This document shows, one piece after another, positions 45,173-56,345 of a stretch of DNA of 64,000 nucleotides (the first letter of the stretch is position 1; each line of letters begins with the position of its first letter). The notes beneath the pieces are model-generated. The model saw nothing but the letters and a program-made list of their open reading frames with translations, made no database searches and was not told the origin of the DNA. The DNA is from Pseudomonas frederiksbergensis (GTDB lineage Bacteria; Pseudomonadota; Gammaproteobacteria; Pseudomonadales; Pseudomonadaceae). Location of the stretch: assembly GCF_000802155.2 (NCBI RefSeq), contig NZ_JQGJ02000004.1, positions 372,001 through 436,000 of the forward strand. The letters are read 5' to 3'. Position numbers and translations under genes: made by a program.

Positions 45173-45235
45173 GGGCGGGCCGGTATTGGCTTGGTACAAC
45201 GAGGCATGAAGACGGCTGGCTCCGGGGGTTGACGC

Positions 45236-46279
45236 TCATGTTCCCTTGCGGCTGCGGCGGAAATCCCCCGGCGTCTGGTTGTTCCAGCGCTTGAACGCGC
45301 GTTGGAAGGCTTCCGCCGAGGCGAACCCCAGCAAGTAGGCGATTTCGCCGAATGCCAGTTCCGTGTCGCGAATGTACGTCATGGCCAAGTCTCGACGGGT
45401 GTCGTTGAGGATCGCCCTGAATTGCGTACCTTCTTGCGCAAGTTTGCGGCGTAACGTCCAGGTTGGCAGCTTCAGGCGCGTCGCCACTTCTTCAAGGCCT
45501 GGTTCCCGACCGCCGCTGAGCAGAGGCCCCAGCAATTGAATGATGCGTTCACGCAAGGTGCGCGTGCGAGTCAGTTGTTCCAGTTCCCTTTCGCATAATT
45601 GAACCAAGTGCCGCCAGGTACTGGGGCAGTGTTGCGGGTTGCGCTGGGCGAGGCTTTCCAGGCCCAGGCGCAGCTGGTTTTGCCCGGCACCGAATTGTAT
45701 TGGGCAGTTGCCCAGTATCTGGTAGGCCTGCCCATAGGCAGGCTCCTCGAATTCGATGTCGATGCGTTCGGCGTGCAGCACCCTTTCGCTCACGCTGGAC
45801 AACTGCGTAAGCCAGCCAGCAAGAATCGAATCCACGACGAAGCGGTTATAGGCGTTATAGGGACTGATGGAGTAGAACCGCAGCCACGCGCCTCGGGCGT
45901 CCTCATGGAAGCTCGATTGCCCACGATAATTGGAACCATACAGGGGCTCGAAGCGGATCATGCACCGCGCGGCTTCTCGTACAGTCGGCGCCTGCGCGGC
46001 GGTAACACCTGCGAGCCCGGCCTGGCTCAAGCGGCTGAGCTGCCCCATGCGCAGTCCCAGGGCCGGGTCTTGTGTCAATTGGATCGCGGCATGCCCCAGG
46101 CGCATGTAGCGGGGAATCGACAGGCGCGCCCCGGGTTCGGCCAGGCGCGCCGTGTCGAGGCCGTATTGTTCGAGCAATGGCTGCGGATCCTTCCCATGGC
46201 TGGCCACTGCGTCGGCAAGGCTGTGGACGAAACCCACGGACAGGTCGCCCAGGCGCATCGGCTGGGGCTTGATGCTCAC
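45236..46279 (-). CDS. AraC-family regulator, Arabinose_bd/OruR-like
   Basis: The 347-residue regulator has a large N-terminal effector domain of the OruR/ArgR-like type and a C-terminal AraC helix-turn-helix pair (LEEVATRLKLPTWTLRRKL and FGEIAYLLGFASAEAFQRAFKRW, motifs split by family positions). The start is GTG 46279, overlapping the upstream stop by GTGA. It is co-transcribed with the nitrilase-like gene and adjacent to divergent fadH, whose expression it may control. Confidence 0.87.
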   Translation of the reverse strand: MSIKPQPMRLGDLSVGFVHSLADAVASHGKDPQPLLEQYGLDTARLAEPGARLSIPRYMRLGHAAIQLTQDPALGLRMGQLSRLSQAGLAGVTAAQAPTVREAARCMIRFEPLYGSNYRGQSSFHEDARGAWLRFYSISPYNAYNRFVVDSILAGWLTQLSSVSERVLHAERIDIEFEEPAYGQAYQILGNCPIQFGAGQNQLRLGLESLAQRNPQHCPSTWRHLVQLCERELEQLTRTRTLRERIIQLLGPLLSGGREPGLEEVATRLKLPTWTLRRKLAQEGTQFRAILNDTRRDLAMTYIRDTELAFGEIAYLLGFASAEAFQRAFKRWNNQTPGDFRRSRKGT

Positions 46280-47406
46280 AGCCAGAGGTTCAACAGGCGG
46301 GCGCCACGCGCTTCGCCATCGGGGAACTGCTGGCCGCTATGGCTGATAAAGCTTTGGCCGGCACTGCCGTTGTCCCAGAACTGGCCACGCAAGAACACAC
46401 TGACGCCACCCTTGGCCTGGCTGACCGGCACCTGGCTGGTCAACGTCAGGCGACGCCAAGCCTGGCCTTCGGTTATCTCGCCGGGCTTGAGGCTCACTTC
46501 GCTTGGCGTGGACAGGCCTTTGTAGCCTGCCCAGGGCTTGTCCCAAGTATCGCGGCCAATGACAAAGGCAGGCACGGCGATCAATTGCACGTGCTGCTCA
46601 TCAAGTTGCCGATAATGAAGCGGATACCAACTGTCGCTGCCGATCAGCACGCCCAGGCGACCGGCGGGTGTGTCTATGGCCACGAAAGCCTGGGTTTCTT
46701 CCGCCTCGAGCACGTCCCGCTGGTCGAATACTGGATGGCGTTGACGCACGGGTTGGCCGATCGGACGGCCATCGCGGCCGAATACCAGGCTGCTGTTGTA
46801 GAGCGCGCCGCGACCGATCTTCAGCTCACCTTCGCTGATGCTCGGCTCGGGCAGCACGATGGAGCCGGCCACCAGGGTCACGCCGAACTCCTTCGCCAGG
46901 CCACCGAACAGCGCCTGGTAATCCTGGGCCATGGCGTCTGCTTTCATCCGCAGATAAGCATCGTCCAGGCGGCTATTGCCCTTGGCGCCCGCCAAGGCAC
47001 GAAGAAAGGCCAACGGATTGCTGACGGCGAGCCAATGCATGGCTTGTTTCAACGTGGCGGCTTGATACACCTCGTCTTTTTCGCCGCTGACCATCAGCCA
47101 GGTCCCGATGTGCTCAGGCAGGACCACGATGGTTTTGTCGTTGAGAAGCCCTTGGTCGCGCGCCGCCTGCAGATAGGCGGCCAACTTGCGCCGCAGGCGT
47201 CCAGGACTTTGGTAGTCGGTGGGAAAGAGCTCAGGCTGGATACCGAGCAAGTTGCCCCGATCGGCGGGCGTACCCTGGTCGACCGCCAGGTTGATGCGCA
47301 GGTCTGACAGGTAATGGCCGACTGGACGATCCGCCGTCCACAGCGCGTAAGTTATAACGGCAGCCATCAAGGCCAGTGAGAGGAGCAGGTACAGAAATTT
47401 GCGCAT
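46276..47406 (-). CDS. Membrane-anchored nitrilase homologue, catalytic residues missing
   Basis: The 376-residue protein has an N-terminal membrane anchor (about 4-26) and a carbon-nitrogen hydrolase fold. The catalytic Glu is present (VVLPEHIG). In relatives the Lys lies in VRK and here the sequence is VRQRHPVF (Gln). The Cys lies in VLICADSWYP-like segments and here it is VLIGSDSWYP (Gly). Two of the three catalytic residues thus appear replaced. I use ATG 47406 before MRKFLYLLLSL; a TTG four codons earlier is possible. It is coupled to the AraC gene. Confidence 0.78.
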   Translation of the reverse strand: MRKFLYLLLSLALMAAVITYALWTADRPVGHYLSDLRINLAVDQGTPADRGNLLGIQPELFPTDYQSPGRLRRKLAAYLQAARDQGLLNDKTIVVLPEHIGTWLMVSGEKDEVYQAATLKQAMHWLAVSNPLAFLRALAGAKGNSRLDDAYLRMKADAMAQDYQALFGGLAKEFGVTLVAGSIVLPEPSISEGELKIGRGALYNSSLVFGRDGRPIGQPVRQRHPVFDQRDVLEAEETQAFVAIDTPAGRLGVLIGSDSWYPLHYRQLDEQHVQLIAVPAFVIGRDTWDKPWAGYKGLSTPSEVSLKPGEITEGQAWRRLTLTSQVPVSQAKGGVSVFLRGQFWDNGSAGQSFISHSGQQFPDGEARGARLLNLWL

Positions 47407-47656
47407 GGGGACAGTCAACGGCCGCTTACAGGTTCGTGATTTTTCATCAGGACACCGGGCAGGGTACGGTAAAACAAAGGATTAGCGAAAGGGCGGGTAG
47501 CCGTCTGTCGAGCAGTAGCGAATGATTGGCGTGCCGATTGTGTTGCGCATTTTGATCATTAACTTGTCCGTTTCGGTCATTGAGCGCTCCGGTTCCGACT
47601 CTTACGCTGTCACCCATGACTGATGGAGGCCACAGAGCTTCCACATTTTTCCGTGA

Positions 47657-49717
<2,061 letters not shown>

Positions 49718-49747
49718 GGCGCAATTGTGTAGACTCCCGGGATCCTC

Positions 49748-49775
49748 GGTGGGAGCGAGCCTGCTCGCGCCCACC
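49748..49775. repeat. REP-like palindrome
   Basis: GGTGGGAGCGAGC and its inverted complement around CT form a hairpin after the fadH stop. Same family as the elements near folD and at 62.9 kb. Confidence 0.75.
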
Positions 49776-49847
49776 GTTTCTTCGGATGCCAGGGAGTCCG
49801 CGACCAGCTGTTAACATATTGGCCTGTTTTCCACCCGGCCCGCAGCC

Positions 49848-50756
49848 ATGCTTCTTCCCGCCCTAGACTGGCATCCCCAACCTCGCCTCGAACGCCTTCA
49901 CTTGGACTGGCTCGCCCACGCCAGCGTCGAAGTGGCGGTCTTGCGCCTGGACCGGATCGATCCGCTGATCAGCGGCAACAAATGGTTCAAGCTGCTTCAC
50001 CACCTGCTCGCTGCCCATCAGGCCGGTGCGGCAGGTGTGATGAGCCTGGGCGGCGCTTATTCCAATCATTTGCACGCGCTGGCCGCTGCGGGCAAGCGCT
50101 TCGGTTTTCCAACGGTGGGGTTGTTGCGGGGCCATCCTCGGGAAACGCCGACGGTACTGGACCTGAAAGCGTTCGGCATGACGCTGCACTGGTTGGGTTA
50201 CGAAGGATACCGCAGGCGTCATGACGCAAACTTCTGGACGCCTTGGCAGTCGCAATACCCTGGCTTCTGGCCCGTGCCGGAAGGCGGTGCGGGACTTCCG
50301 GGTGCACAAGGCTGCATGACCTGGGCGAGCTGTGCACGTGACCAACTGGCGGCGTTGGGCTGGGAGGACTATCACGGCTGGTGGCTGGCCTGCGGCACCG
50401 GAACGTCGCTCGCGGGCCTGGTGCTGGCTGAAGCAGGCAAACGCCCGGTGCATGGCGTCCTGGCGGTGCCCGAAGGCCATGGCGTCAGGCAGAACGTCGA
50501 AAGCATCGTAAGTGCAGCGGGCCTTGCCGATCCGCATTATGAGCTGTTTGATGGCAGCCGTGGTGGCTTCGGCCGGGTTGACAGTGATCTCGCCGCGTTC
50601 ATCGAAACCACCCAGGCCATCGAACTGGAGCCGCTCTACACCGGCAAGGCGCTGATGTTGCTCAAGGCTCGCGTCGAGGCCGGTGCGATCGAGCCGGGCA
50701 CTCGCTTGATCTTCGTTCACACCGGCGGTTTGCAGGGCCGCCGGGGACTTGAGTAA
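49848..50756 (+). CDS. ACC deaminase/D-cysteine desulfhydrase family PLP enzyme
   Basis: The 302-residue fold-type II PLP enzyme has the cofactor lysine in ISGNKWFKL (about residue 45) and the substrate/cofactor loops SLGGAYSNHLHALA and ACGTGTSLAGLVL. Length and motifs fit the D-cysteine desulfhydrase side of the family more than true ACC deaminase (about 338 residues); specificity cannot be settled by eye. Confidence 0.87.
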   Translation: MLLPALDWHPQPRLERLHLDWLAHASVEVAVLRLDRIDPLISGNKWFKLLHHLLAAHQAGAAGVMSLGGAYSNHLHALAAAGKRFGFPTVGLLRGHPRETPTVLDLKAFGMTLHWLGYEGYRRRHDANFWTPWQSQYPGFWPVPEGGAGLPGAQGCMTWASCARDQLAALGWEDYHGWWLACGTGTSLAGLVLAEAGKRPVHGVLAVPEGHGVRQNVESIVSAAGLADPHYELFDGSRGGFGRVDSDLAAFIETTQAIELEPLYTGKALMLLKARVEAGAIEPGTRLIFVHTGGLQGRRGLE

Positions 50757-50763
50757 GCGGTGC

Positions 50764-51312
50764 TCAACCGCGCTTGGGCAGCATCCGCAGCAAGGTGTTA
50801 TCGCGCACCACATAATGGTGATACAGCCCGGCCAACGCATGCAGGCCAATCAACCAATAGCCGACGGTGCCGCCAAGCACATGCCAGCCTTCCAGTTGCT
50901 CGGCAAACGCCTTGTCCGGCTCGACAAGCAACGGTAAGTCAAAACCGTAGAACATCACCTGATGCCCTTCGGCGCTGGTGATCAGCCAACCCAGCAGTGG
51001 CATGGCAACCATGAACAGGTACAACGCCCAGTGCATCAGGCGCGCCAGGAAGGTTTGCCAGGCGGGCGATGCCGGAAAGATTGCGGGTGCCTTGCCCATG
51101 CTTCGGGCGAACAGGCGCAGCCAGACCAGCACGAACACGGTCAGGCCAAGCATGAAGTGCGCTTCCTTGATCAACGTTCGACCGTCGCTGCCCTTGGGGA
51201 AAATCCCTCGGAACTCAATGCAGGCATAAACCACGGCCAGCAGCACCAGCATCAACCAGTGCAAGGTGACCGTGACGGTACTGTAGCGGTTTGTGGAATT
51301 TTTCCAGGGCAT
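50764..51312 (-). CDS. Cytochrome b561
   Basis: The 182-residue inner-membrane di-haem cytochrome has four transmembrane helices. Haem-ligand histidines are in VTLHWLML, KEAHFMLG, LMHWALYL and IGLHALAGLYHHY. It probably passes electrons from the quinone pool to a periplasmic partner, for example in superoxide detoxification. ATG 51312 has GGAGATA upstream; the frame runs 104 codons further upstream but that part is not protein-like. Confidence 0.92.
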   Translation of the reverse strand: MPWKNSTNRYSTVTVTLHWLMLVLLAVVYACIEFRGIFPKGSDGRTLIKEAHFMLGLTVFVLVWLRLFARSMGKAPAIFPASPAWQTFLARLMHWALYLFMVAMPLLGWLITSAEGHQVMFYGFDLPLLVEPDKAFAEQLEGWHVLGGTVGYWLIGLHALAGLYHHYVVRDNTLLRMLPKRG

Positions 51313-51494
51313 GCGGGTATCTCCAGTCGTCAGGGTAAAGCGCTGTCTGGGCAGCGTTGTGCTTGGACTGTATGCCCGTTTCGTTGGGTTCGCATGAGGC
51401 AGATCAAGTTGACCCGATGAATTTATGATTCGCTCGCCGAATGGTCTTGCCATCAGCCTCGGGGAGCCCGCTCTCGACCAGGCCACGGGATCCC

Positions 51495-52904
51495 TCAAGG
51501 CGTCATGTCCGGTGGATTCAAGAGCCAGTCGAATAGAAGGCTCACATCGTTGTTGCCCGTCGTCGAGGGGGACGTTGATACGGGGCCGCCGTTGTCCGGG
51601 ACGGGTTGGAGCGATCTGGCGCACAACACCGGCCGGTCGGGATCACCGTCAAGGAAGCTCACCAGTACCTCGCTGCCGCCCACCCAGGAAGGTGGGTTGT
51701 CGGTCGCAAGGCGCGACACGGGCAGCACAATGCCTTCATCATCGCGACGCCAGAGGCTGACCATGATCCGACCTTGGTCGTCGGGCGTCGCAGCCTGACC
51801 TGTCGGGCCGAGCACATAGGCGAGGTGATAACCGGGTATGCATGGCTTGGGATGCTTGATGGGCGGTCGGTACACGGAAGACCAGGGAATCGCGCAGAAC
51901 CGGTTGCGGTAATGCTTGGCCGATGGTGTGTCCGGCAGGTTCCTCTGCAGGATGGAGAATTGCCGTCCACGGTGCCGGACCTCTGTAATCAGCCATTGAT
52001 CATTGAACGTCGATACCGGATGCCCATCGATCTGTGCGATATGACCGCTGCGCATGGCCGAGGAGGTGGTATGCCCGTGGATCTCCCGTTTTCGATAGCG
52101 CAACCGTTCGAGACGCCGCCGGCCCGCCTGGAAGCGGTGGGTTTTCGCGGGGTCGTCACGCATTCTTTCGTGCCTTGAATCCTGGGGGACCGGTAACGTG
52201 GGGTTGGTTTCCTCGGCCACCGCCCGATCACGAAACCCTTCGGGCGGCCCAGGGGGGACCGAGTGATGGCGTTGATACAACCGCGTGATAGTGCCGCGCT
52301 TATCCGCCTCTGCGTGCGAGAGCAGTCCAGCCGACTGTAAAGGAAAGCTCTTTGGGTCTTCCGCAAACACCAGGACATGGCCCTGGGGCGTATGTTCGAA
52401 ATGGTAGTGAATGCCTTCCTCTTCGCATAAGCGCTGCAGCAGCGTCAGGTCGCTTTCTTCGTACTGGATGCAAAACGGGCGACGCGGATACTGCCCATTT
52501 GGCAGTTCGAAGCGATAGCTATGGGCAGGCAGTGCGTTGTCCTCCAGCAGGTTCTGCAAGATCTCTACGACACTGAGCCGATGAAAGATCCGCCGCCGCG
52601 GACCTTGTTCCAACTGCTGGAGGTAAGGAACCAGCGTCACGCGATAACCAACGCGATGCGCAGCACCCGCGGTCAGGCTGATGCTGTGCACGACGCCATG
52701 TATGCCCGCCTGACCTTCCAGGCGTAGGAAGGCTGCTTGCCCGAGCAAAACGTCAGGGCTGATCGGCGGCATCAGGCCAATCAGGTCGAGGTCGAAGCGG
52801 TACGGTTGATTGAGCGCTTCCTGGCCGTTGAGCCTCAGGACCTGCAAGCGCATATCGCTTTGGATGATCGTCAAGCTGAAAGGGTGTTCCGTGTCGTTGC
52901 GCAT
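51495..52904 (-). CDS. Short VgrG-family protein (type VI secretion spike)
   Basis: The 469-residue protein has the gp27-like N-terminal half (begins SLTIIQSDMRLQVLRLNGQE, with FCIQYEESDLTLLQRLCEEEGIHYHF, segments of the family) and a gp5-like OB fold (about 365-435, DPDRPVLCAR). It then ends in about 35 unrelated residues. The beta-helical spike of typical VgrG (over 600 residues) is missing. No other type VI genes, PAAR or effector lie nearby, so it is an orphan. ATG 52904 begins the conserved domain. Confidence 0.85.
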   Translation of the reverse strand: MRNDTEHPFSLTIIQSDMRLQVLRLNGQEALNQPYRFDLDLIGLMPPISPDVLLGQAAFLRLEGQAGIHGVVHSISLTAGAAHRVGYRVTLVPYLQQLEQGPRRRIFHRLSVVEILQNLLEDNALPAHSYRFELPNGQYPRRPFCIQYEESDLTLLQRLCEEEGIHYHFEHTPQGHVLVFAEDPKSFPLQSAGLLSHAEADKRGTITRLYQRHHSVPPGPPEGFRDRAVAEETNPTLPVPQDSRHERMRDDPAKTHRFQAGRRRLERLRYRKREIHGHTTSSAMRSGHIAQIDGHPVSTFNDQWLITEVRHRGRQFSILQRNLPDTPSAKHYRNRFCAIPWSSVYRPPIKHPKPCIPGYHLAYVLGPTGQAATPDDQGRIMVSLWRRDDEGIVLPVSRLATDNPPSWVGGSEVLVSFLDGDPDRPVLCARSLQPVPDNGGPVSTSPSTTGNNDVSLLFDWLLNPPDMTP

Positions 52905-53124
52905 CGCGGCCCATCCTGGCTGAGGGAGAGAGTACAAAGGGTACGAAACCCCGGCGCGTGACGCTGTCCCCAAATCGCTATTTCAGAAACCCCCTACAGC
53001 ATGTTGTGAAAATGTCGATTGGGCCGCCGCGATTTTTTGGTCGATCAGCCGGTTTAGGCCGTATAAACTTGCGCCACAGCGCCGGCCGGCAGATGTCTCG
53101 GCGCGTCAGACAAGAGAGTGAGTA

Positions 53125-53829
53125 ATGGGCGCACAGTGGAAGGTTAAACACAAAGAAGCGGCTGCCAACGCCAAGGGCAAGATCTTCGGCAAGCTGGTGA
53201 AGGAAATCACCATTGCGGCGCGAAACGGTGCCGATGTCGCCACCAACGCACACCTGCGGCTGGTGGTCGAGCAGGCTAAAAAGGCTTCGATGCCCCGCGA
53301 GACCCTGGAGCGTGCGATCAAGAAGGGTTCCGGCCAGCTTGGCGAAACCGTGCAATACCATCGTGTGACCTACGAAGGGTTCGCGCCCCATCAGGTGCCG
53401 CTGATCGTTGAGTGCGTGACCGACAACATCAACCGTACCGTGGCCGAGATTCGCGTTGCGTTCCGCAAGGGCCAACTCGGCGCGTCGGGTTCGGTAGCCT
53501 GGGACTTCAACCACGTGGGCATGATCGAAGCCGCCCCGGACAGCCCCGATGCTGATCCGGAAATGGCCGCCATCGAGGCCGGTGCCCAGGATTTCGAACC
53601 GGGCGAGGACGGCGCGACGTTGTTCATCACTGATCCTGCCGACCTTGATGCCGTGCAAAAGGCGTTGCCGGAACAGGGCTTTACCGTGTTGTCCGCCAAA
53701 CTGGGCTATCAGCCGAAGAATCCGGTCAGCGGCCTGACCGACGAGCAGATGGCCGAAGTCGAGGCGTTCCTCGAAGGTCTCGACAACCACGACGACGTGC
53801 AGGACATGTTTGTCGGCCTGGCGGGTTAA
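53125..53829 (+). CDS. YebC/PmpR-family protein (paralogue)
   Basis: The 234-residue protein starts [21 protein letters not shown], contains [34 protein letters not shown] in split form and an acidic C-terminal domain, all typical of the YebC family. Members are either transcription regulators (PmpR) or translation factors relieving ribosome stalling. It is not next to ruvC, where the main yebC usually sits, so it is probably the YeeN-like second copy. Confidence 0.88.
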   Translation: MGAQWKVKHKEAAANAKGKIFGKLVKEITIAARNGADVATNAHLRLVVEQAKKASMPRETLERAIKKGSGQLGETVQYHRVTYEGFAPHQVPLIVECVTDNINRTVAEIRVAFRKGQLGASGSVAWDFNHVGMIEAAPDSPDADPEMAAIEAGAQDFEPGEDGATLFITDPADLDAVQKALPEQGFTVLSAKLGYQPKNPVSGLTDEQMAEVEAFLEGLDNHDDVQDMFVGLAG

Positions 53830-53841
53830 GCCGAAGCCGCA

Positions 53842-53869
53842 GCGGTGAGGGAGCAAGCTCCCTCGCCAC
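53842..53869. repeat. Palindromic REP-like hairpin
   Basis: GAGGGAGC and GCTCCCTC pair around two bases within a larger inverted repeat between two convergent genes. It resembles another REP class of Pseudomonas and may also act as terminator. Confidence 0.55.
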
Positions 53870-53870
53870 G

Positions 53871-55178
53871 CTAGTGCAGTAGACCTTCTATCTCGTCAAA
53901 CCCCGGCCGCGCCAGTACATCCGGCTGGCAGCAGCGCGCCTCCAGATCCTTCAATCGTGAAAGATCCTCGATACTCGACGCCGGTTCGATCCGCGCCAGC
54001 AACTCCCCCAGCAAAATCCCGAAGGCGCGCACTTCAATGCGTTGCAACGCGCGGGTCTGCCGGTCCTCAACCGGAGCATGGAAAGACGCCGCGCCAAAAT
54101 CCCCCAGTAAACAATCGCCCTGGTCGTTGCAGAGGATATTGTGGCCATACAGATCCCCATGGGTCAGGCCTCGCCGATGCAGGTGACCCGCCACACGGGC
54201 AATGCCTTGGGCGATGCGCACGGCCACATCGGCGCGCAGGCGCAGTTCGTCGGGATAGACGTCACGCGTACAGGATTCCAGGCTCGGCAGCCCGGCCAGG
54301 TTGCGGTAATCGGGGCCGATCAGGGCCATCACCAACCCTTCCTGGTGCTCGGGGTGACCGTTGACCTGACCCAACACCTCGATCAGGTTCGGATGCTTGC
54401 CAGCGGTGATGCACGCATGCATTTCATGCAGCGGCGAGCCATCGCTGGTCATTTGGCCTTTGTAGAGCTTCACCGCGACGTCGCGCCCGGCCTGGCCTGG
54501 CGTTTGCCATAGCGCTTGGTGGATCACGCCCGATGCCCCTTCGCCCAACGACTGTTGCAAGCTCAGTTGGGACCAGTCGATCGGTGTGGCGACATGCAGC
54601 GCCTGGGCATTGGCTTCAGTTTCCAACGGGTTACCCGCGTAGGCCAGCCAACTGAGACTCGGCATTTCCAACAACCACGACGGCAGCTCGGCCAGTTGAT
54701 TGGCGGAAACACGCAGCAATTCGAGGCGATGACACTGTGCGAGGCTTTGCGGCAACTGCCGCAGGCGGTTGCCTGCCAGCATCAATTTTTGCAGGTGGGG
54801 ACGCCGGCCCAGCTCCTCCGGCAACTGGCTGATGCAGTTATCGGTCAGGATCAGCCAGCGCAACAGGGGGGGCAAGGCTGCGCCGGTCACGCGCTCGATG
54901 CGGTTGGCCTTGAAGCCGACCATGGTCAATGCGCTGCAACGGCCCAGGCACTCAGGCAGTTCGACGAAGCGATTATCCGAACAGAACAACACTCGCAGGC
55001 GAGTCAGGCGATTGAGATCCGCTGGCAGCGTGTCGAGCAGGTTGCCGCTCAGGTCGAGGATTTCCAGCGAGTCCGCGAGATCGAAAATTTCCTGGGGAAA
55101 CTCCGTCAGGCCGCATGACAGCTTTAGTCGGGTAATGCCCGACAGTTGGCCGGTTTGGAGTTGGGTGAGGGTGTGCAT
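53871..55178 (-). CDS. Leucine-rich-repeat protein kinase
   Basis: The 435-residue protein has an N-terminal leucine-rich repeat domain (about residues 15-185, around seven repeats of the LxxLxLxxNxLxxLP type). The C-terminal half is a Hanks-type kinase domain: glycine loop LGEGASG (211-217), VAVK (K237), catalytic loop HGDLYGHN (D342) and DFG (360-362). All essential kinase residues are present. There is no membrane segment, so it is cytoplasmic. ATG 55178 is preferred to an ATG seven codons upstream. The LRR may recognise the substrate; target unknown. Confidence 0.9.
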   Translation of the reverse strand: MHTLTQLQTGQLSGITRLKLSCGLTEFPQEIFDLADSLEILDLSGNLLDTLPADLNRLTRLRVLFCSDNRFVELPECLGRCSALTMVGFKANRIERVTGAALPPLLRWLILTDNCISQLPEELGRRPHLQKLMLAGNRLRQLPQSLAQCHRLELLRVSANQLAELPSWLLEMPSLSWLAYAGNPLETEANAQALHVATPIDWSQLSLQQSLGEGASGVIHQALWQTPGQAGRDVAVKLYKGQMTSDGSPLHEMHACITAGKHPNLIEVLGQVNGHPEHQEGLVMALIGPDYRNLAGLPSLESCTRDVYPDELRLRADVAVRIAQGIARVAGHLHRRGLTHGDLYGHNILCNDQGDCLLGDFGAASFHAPVEDRQTRALQRIEVRAFGILLGELLARIEPASSIEDLSRLKDLEARCCQPDVLARPGFDEIEGLLH

Positions 55179-55265
55179 GGTGGCGATCGCTGTTATCAAG
55201 GGGCCGAGCGCAGGTGAAACCCGCGCAGGCCCGCATGATAAACAAAAAAGGCAGCGCCAGCGGCC

Positions 55266-56327
55266 CTAGCGCTCGATGCTGCGGTTCCACCGTGCGTTCC
55301 AGGCCGGGCGTTGTTCGTTGACCTGATCCCAATCCACCGCGATCGCGGTTTCCAGGTACTGCTTCATTGCTTCTACCTGGCCACGCGTCTTGTCGGTGGT
55401 CGGTGTGTTGGGGTTGGACGGAATCTGATCGCCTTCTTCCAGGGCGATCGCCTGGGCTTCGGGCGTCAGCAGGAACGCCGCAAGTTTTTGCGCGAGTTCA
55501 GGTTCGCTGTTCTGGGCGACGGCGCATTCGGCGACGTTCAGGACCACCGCACCTTCCTTCGGTTGTGCGTATTCGACCGGCATGCCCTTGAGTTTCAGCG
55601 CGGTCACCTGGGTCGGCGTCAGTGGGAACAGCGCCGCTTCGTCGGTCTGCAACATCTCGGAGATTTTCGCCGAGCTGGGAATGTACTCCAGCACGTTGCG
55701 CCCGACCGTATTCGGCCAGGCCTTGAAGCCTGGCTCGACATCGGTTTCGCTGCCGCCCTGGATCCGGTTGAACATCAGGAAACCGTGCAGGCCGAAGGTG
55801 GATGAGGCCACGGATTGAAACACTACTTTGTCCTTGAACCGTGGGTCCGCCAGGTCCATCCACGAGGTCGGCGTGCTCCAGCCTTTTTCCTTGAACAGCC
55901 GCGTGTTGTAGGCGAGGCCGGTGACGCCGAGGCTGACGGCGACGGCCTGGTCCTTGATGCGGCCCTTGGCCGGGATCTGCGCCAGGGGCGCGCTGTCCTG
56001 CAGCTTGTCGCACAGCCCCATGGCGATGGCGCGGTACATGATGCCGTCGTCCAGGAACATCACGTGCATCTGCGGGTTGCCCTTGCTGGCCTGGACCTTG
56101 GCCAGGATGTCGGCCGAAGTGCCCGGCACGATCACCACCTTGACGTTGTTGGCTTTCTCGAAGGCCGGCAAGACTTTGTCGGCGTACAGGCGCTCCATGG
56201 TGCCGCCGTTCATGCCCAGGTAAAGCGTCGGCTCGGCCAAGGCCTGGGTGACCGGGAGCAGGGCGCCCAGGCAAGCGGAACCCAGCGAGCAGAAACCGAA
56301 CAGTGCACTGCGTTTGACGTTATTCAT
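55266..56327 (-). CDS. Polyamine-type ABC transporter substrate-binding protein
   Basis: The 353-residue periplasmic binding protein has a signal peptide (cleavage after QALA, residue 31) and the PotD/PotF-like fold (LYLGMNGGTMERLYADKVLPAFEKA near the start). It is the last gene of the seven-gene operon and probably delivers the substrate to the two permeases. The ligand cannot be predicted; related proteins bind polyamines, opines or amino-acid derivatives. Confidence 0.88.
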   Translation of the reverse strand: MNNVKRSALFGFCSLGSACLGALLPVTQALAEPTLYLGMNGGTMERLYADKVLPAFEKANNVKVVIVPGTSADILAKVQASKGNPQMHVMFLDDGIMYRAIAMGLCDKLQDSAPLAQIPAKGRIKDQAVAVSLGVTGLAYNTRLFKEKGWSTPTSWMDLADPRFKDKVVFQSVASSTFGLHGFLMFNRIQGGSETDVEPGFKAWPNTVGRNVLEYIPSSAKISEMLQTDEAALFPLTPTQVTALKLKGMPVEYAQPKEGAVVLNVAECAVAQNSEPELAQKLAAFLLTPEAQAIALEEGDQIPSNPNTPTTDKTRGQVEAMKQYLETAIAVDWDQVNEQRPAWNARWNRSIER

Positions 56328-56345
56328 TGGCGCGACCTTCCTCTA

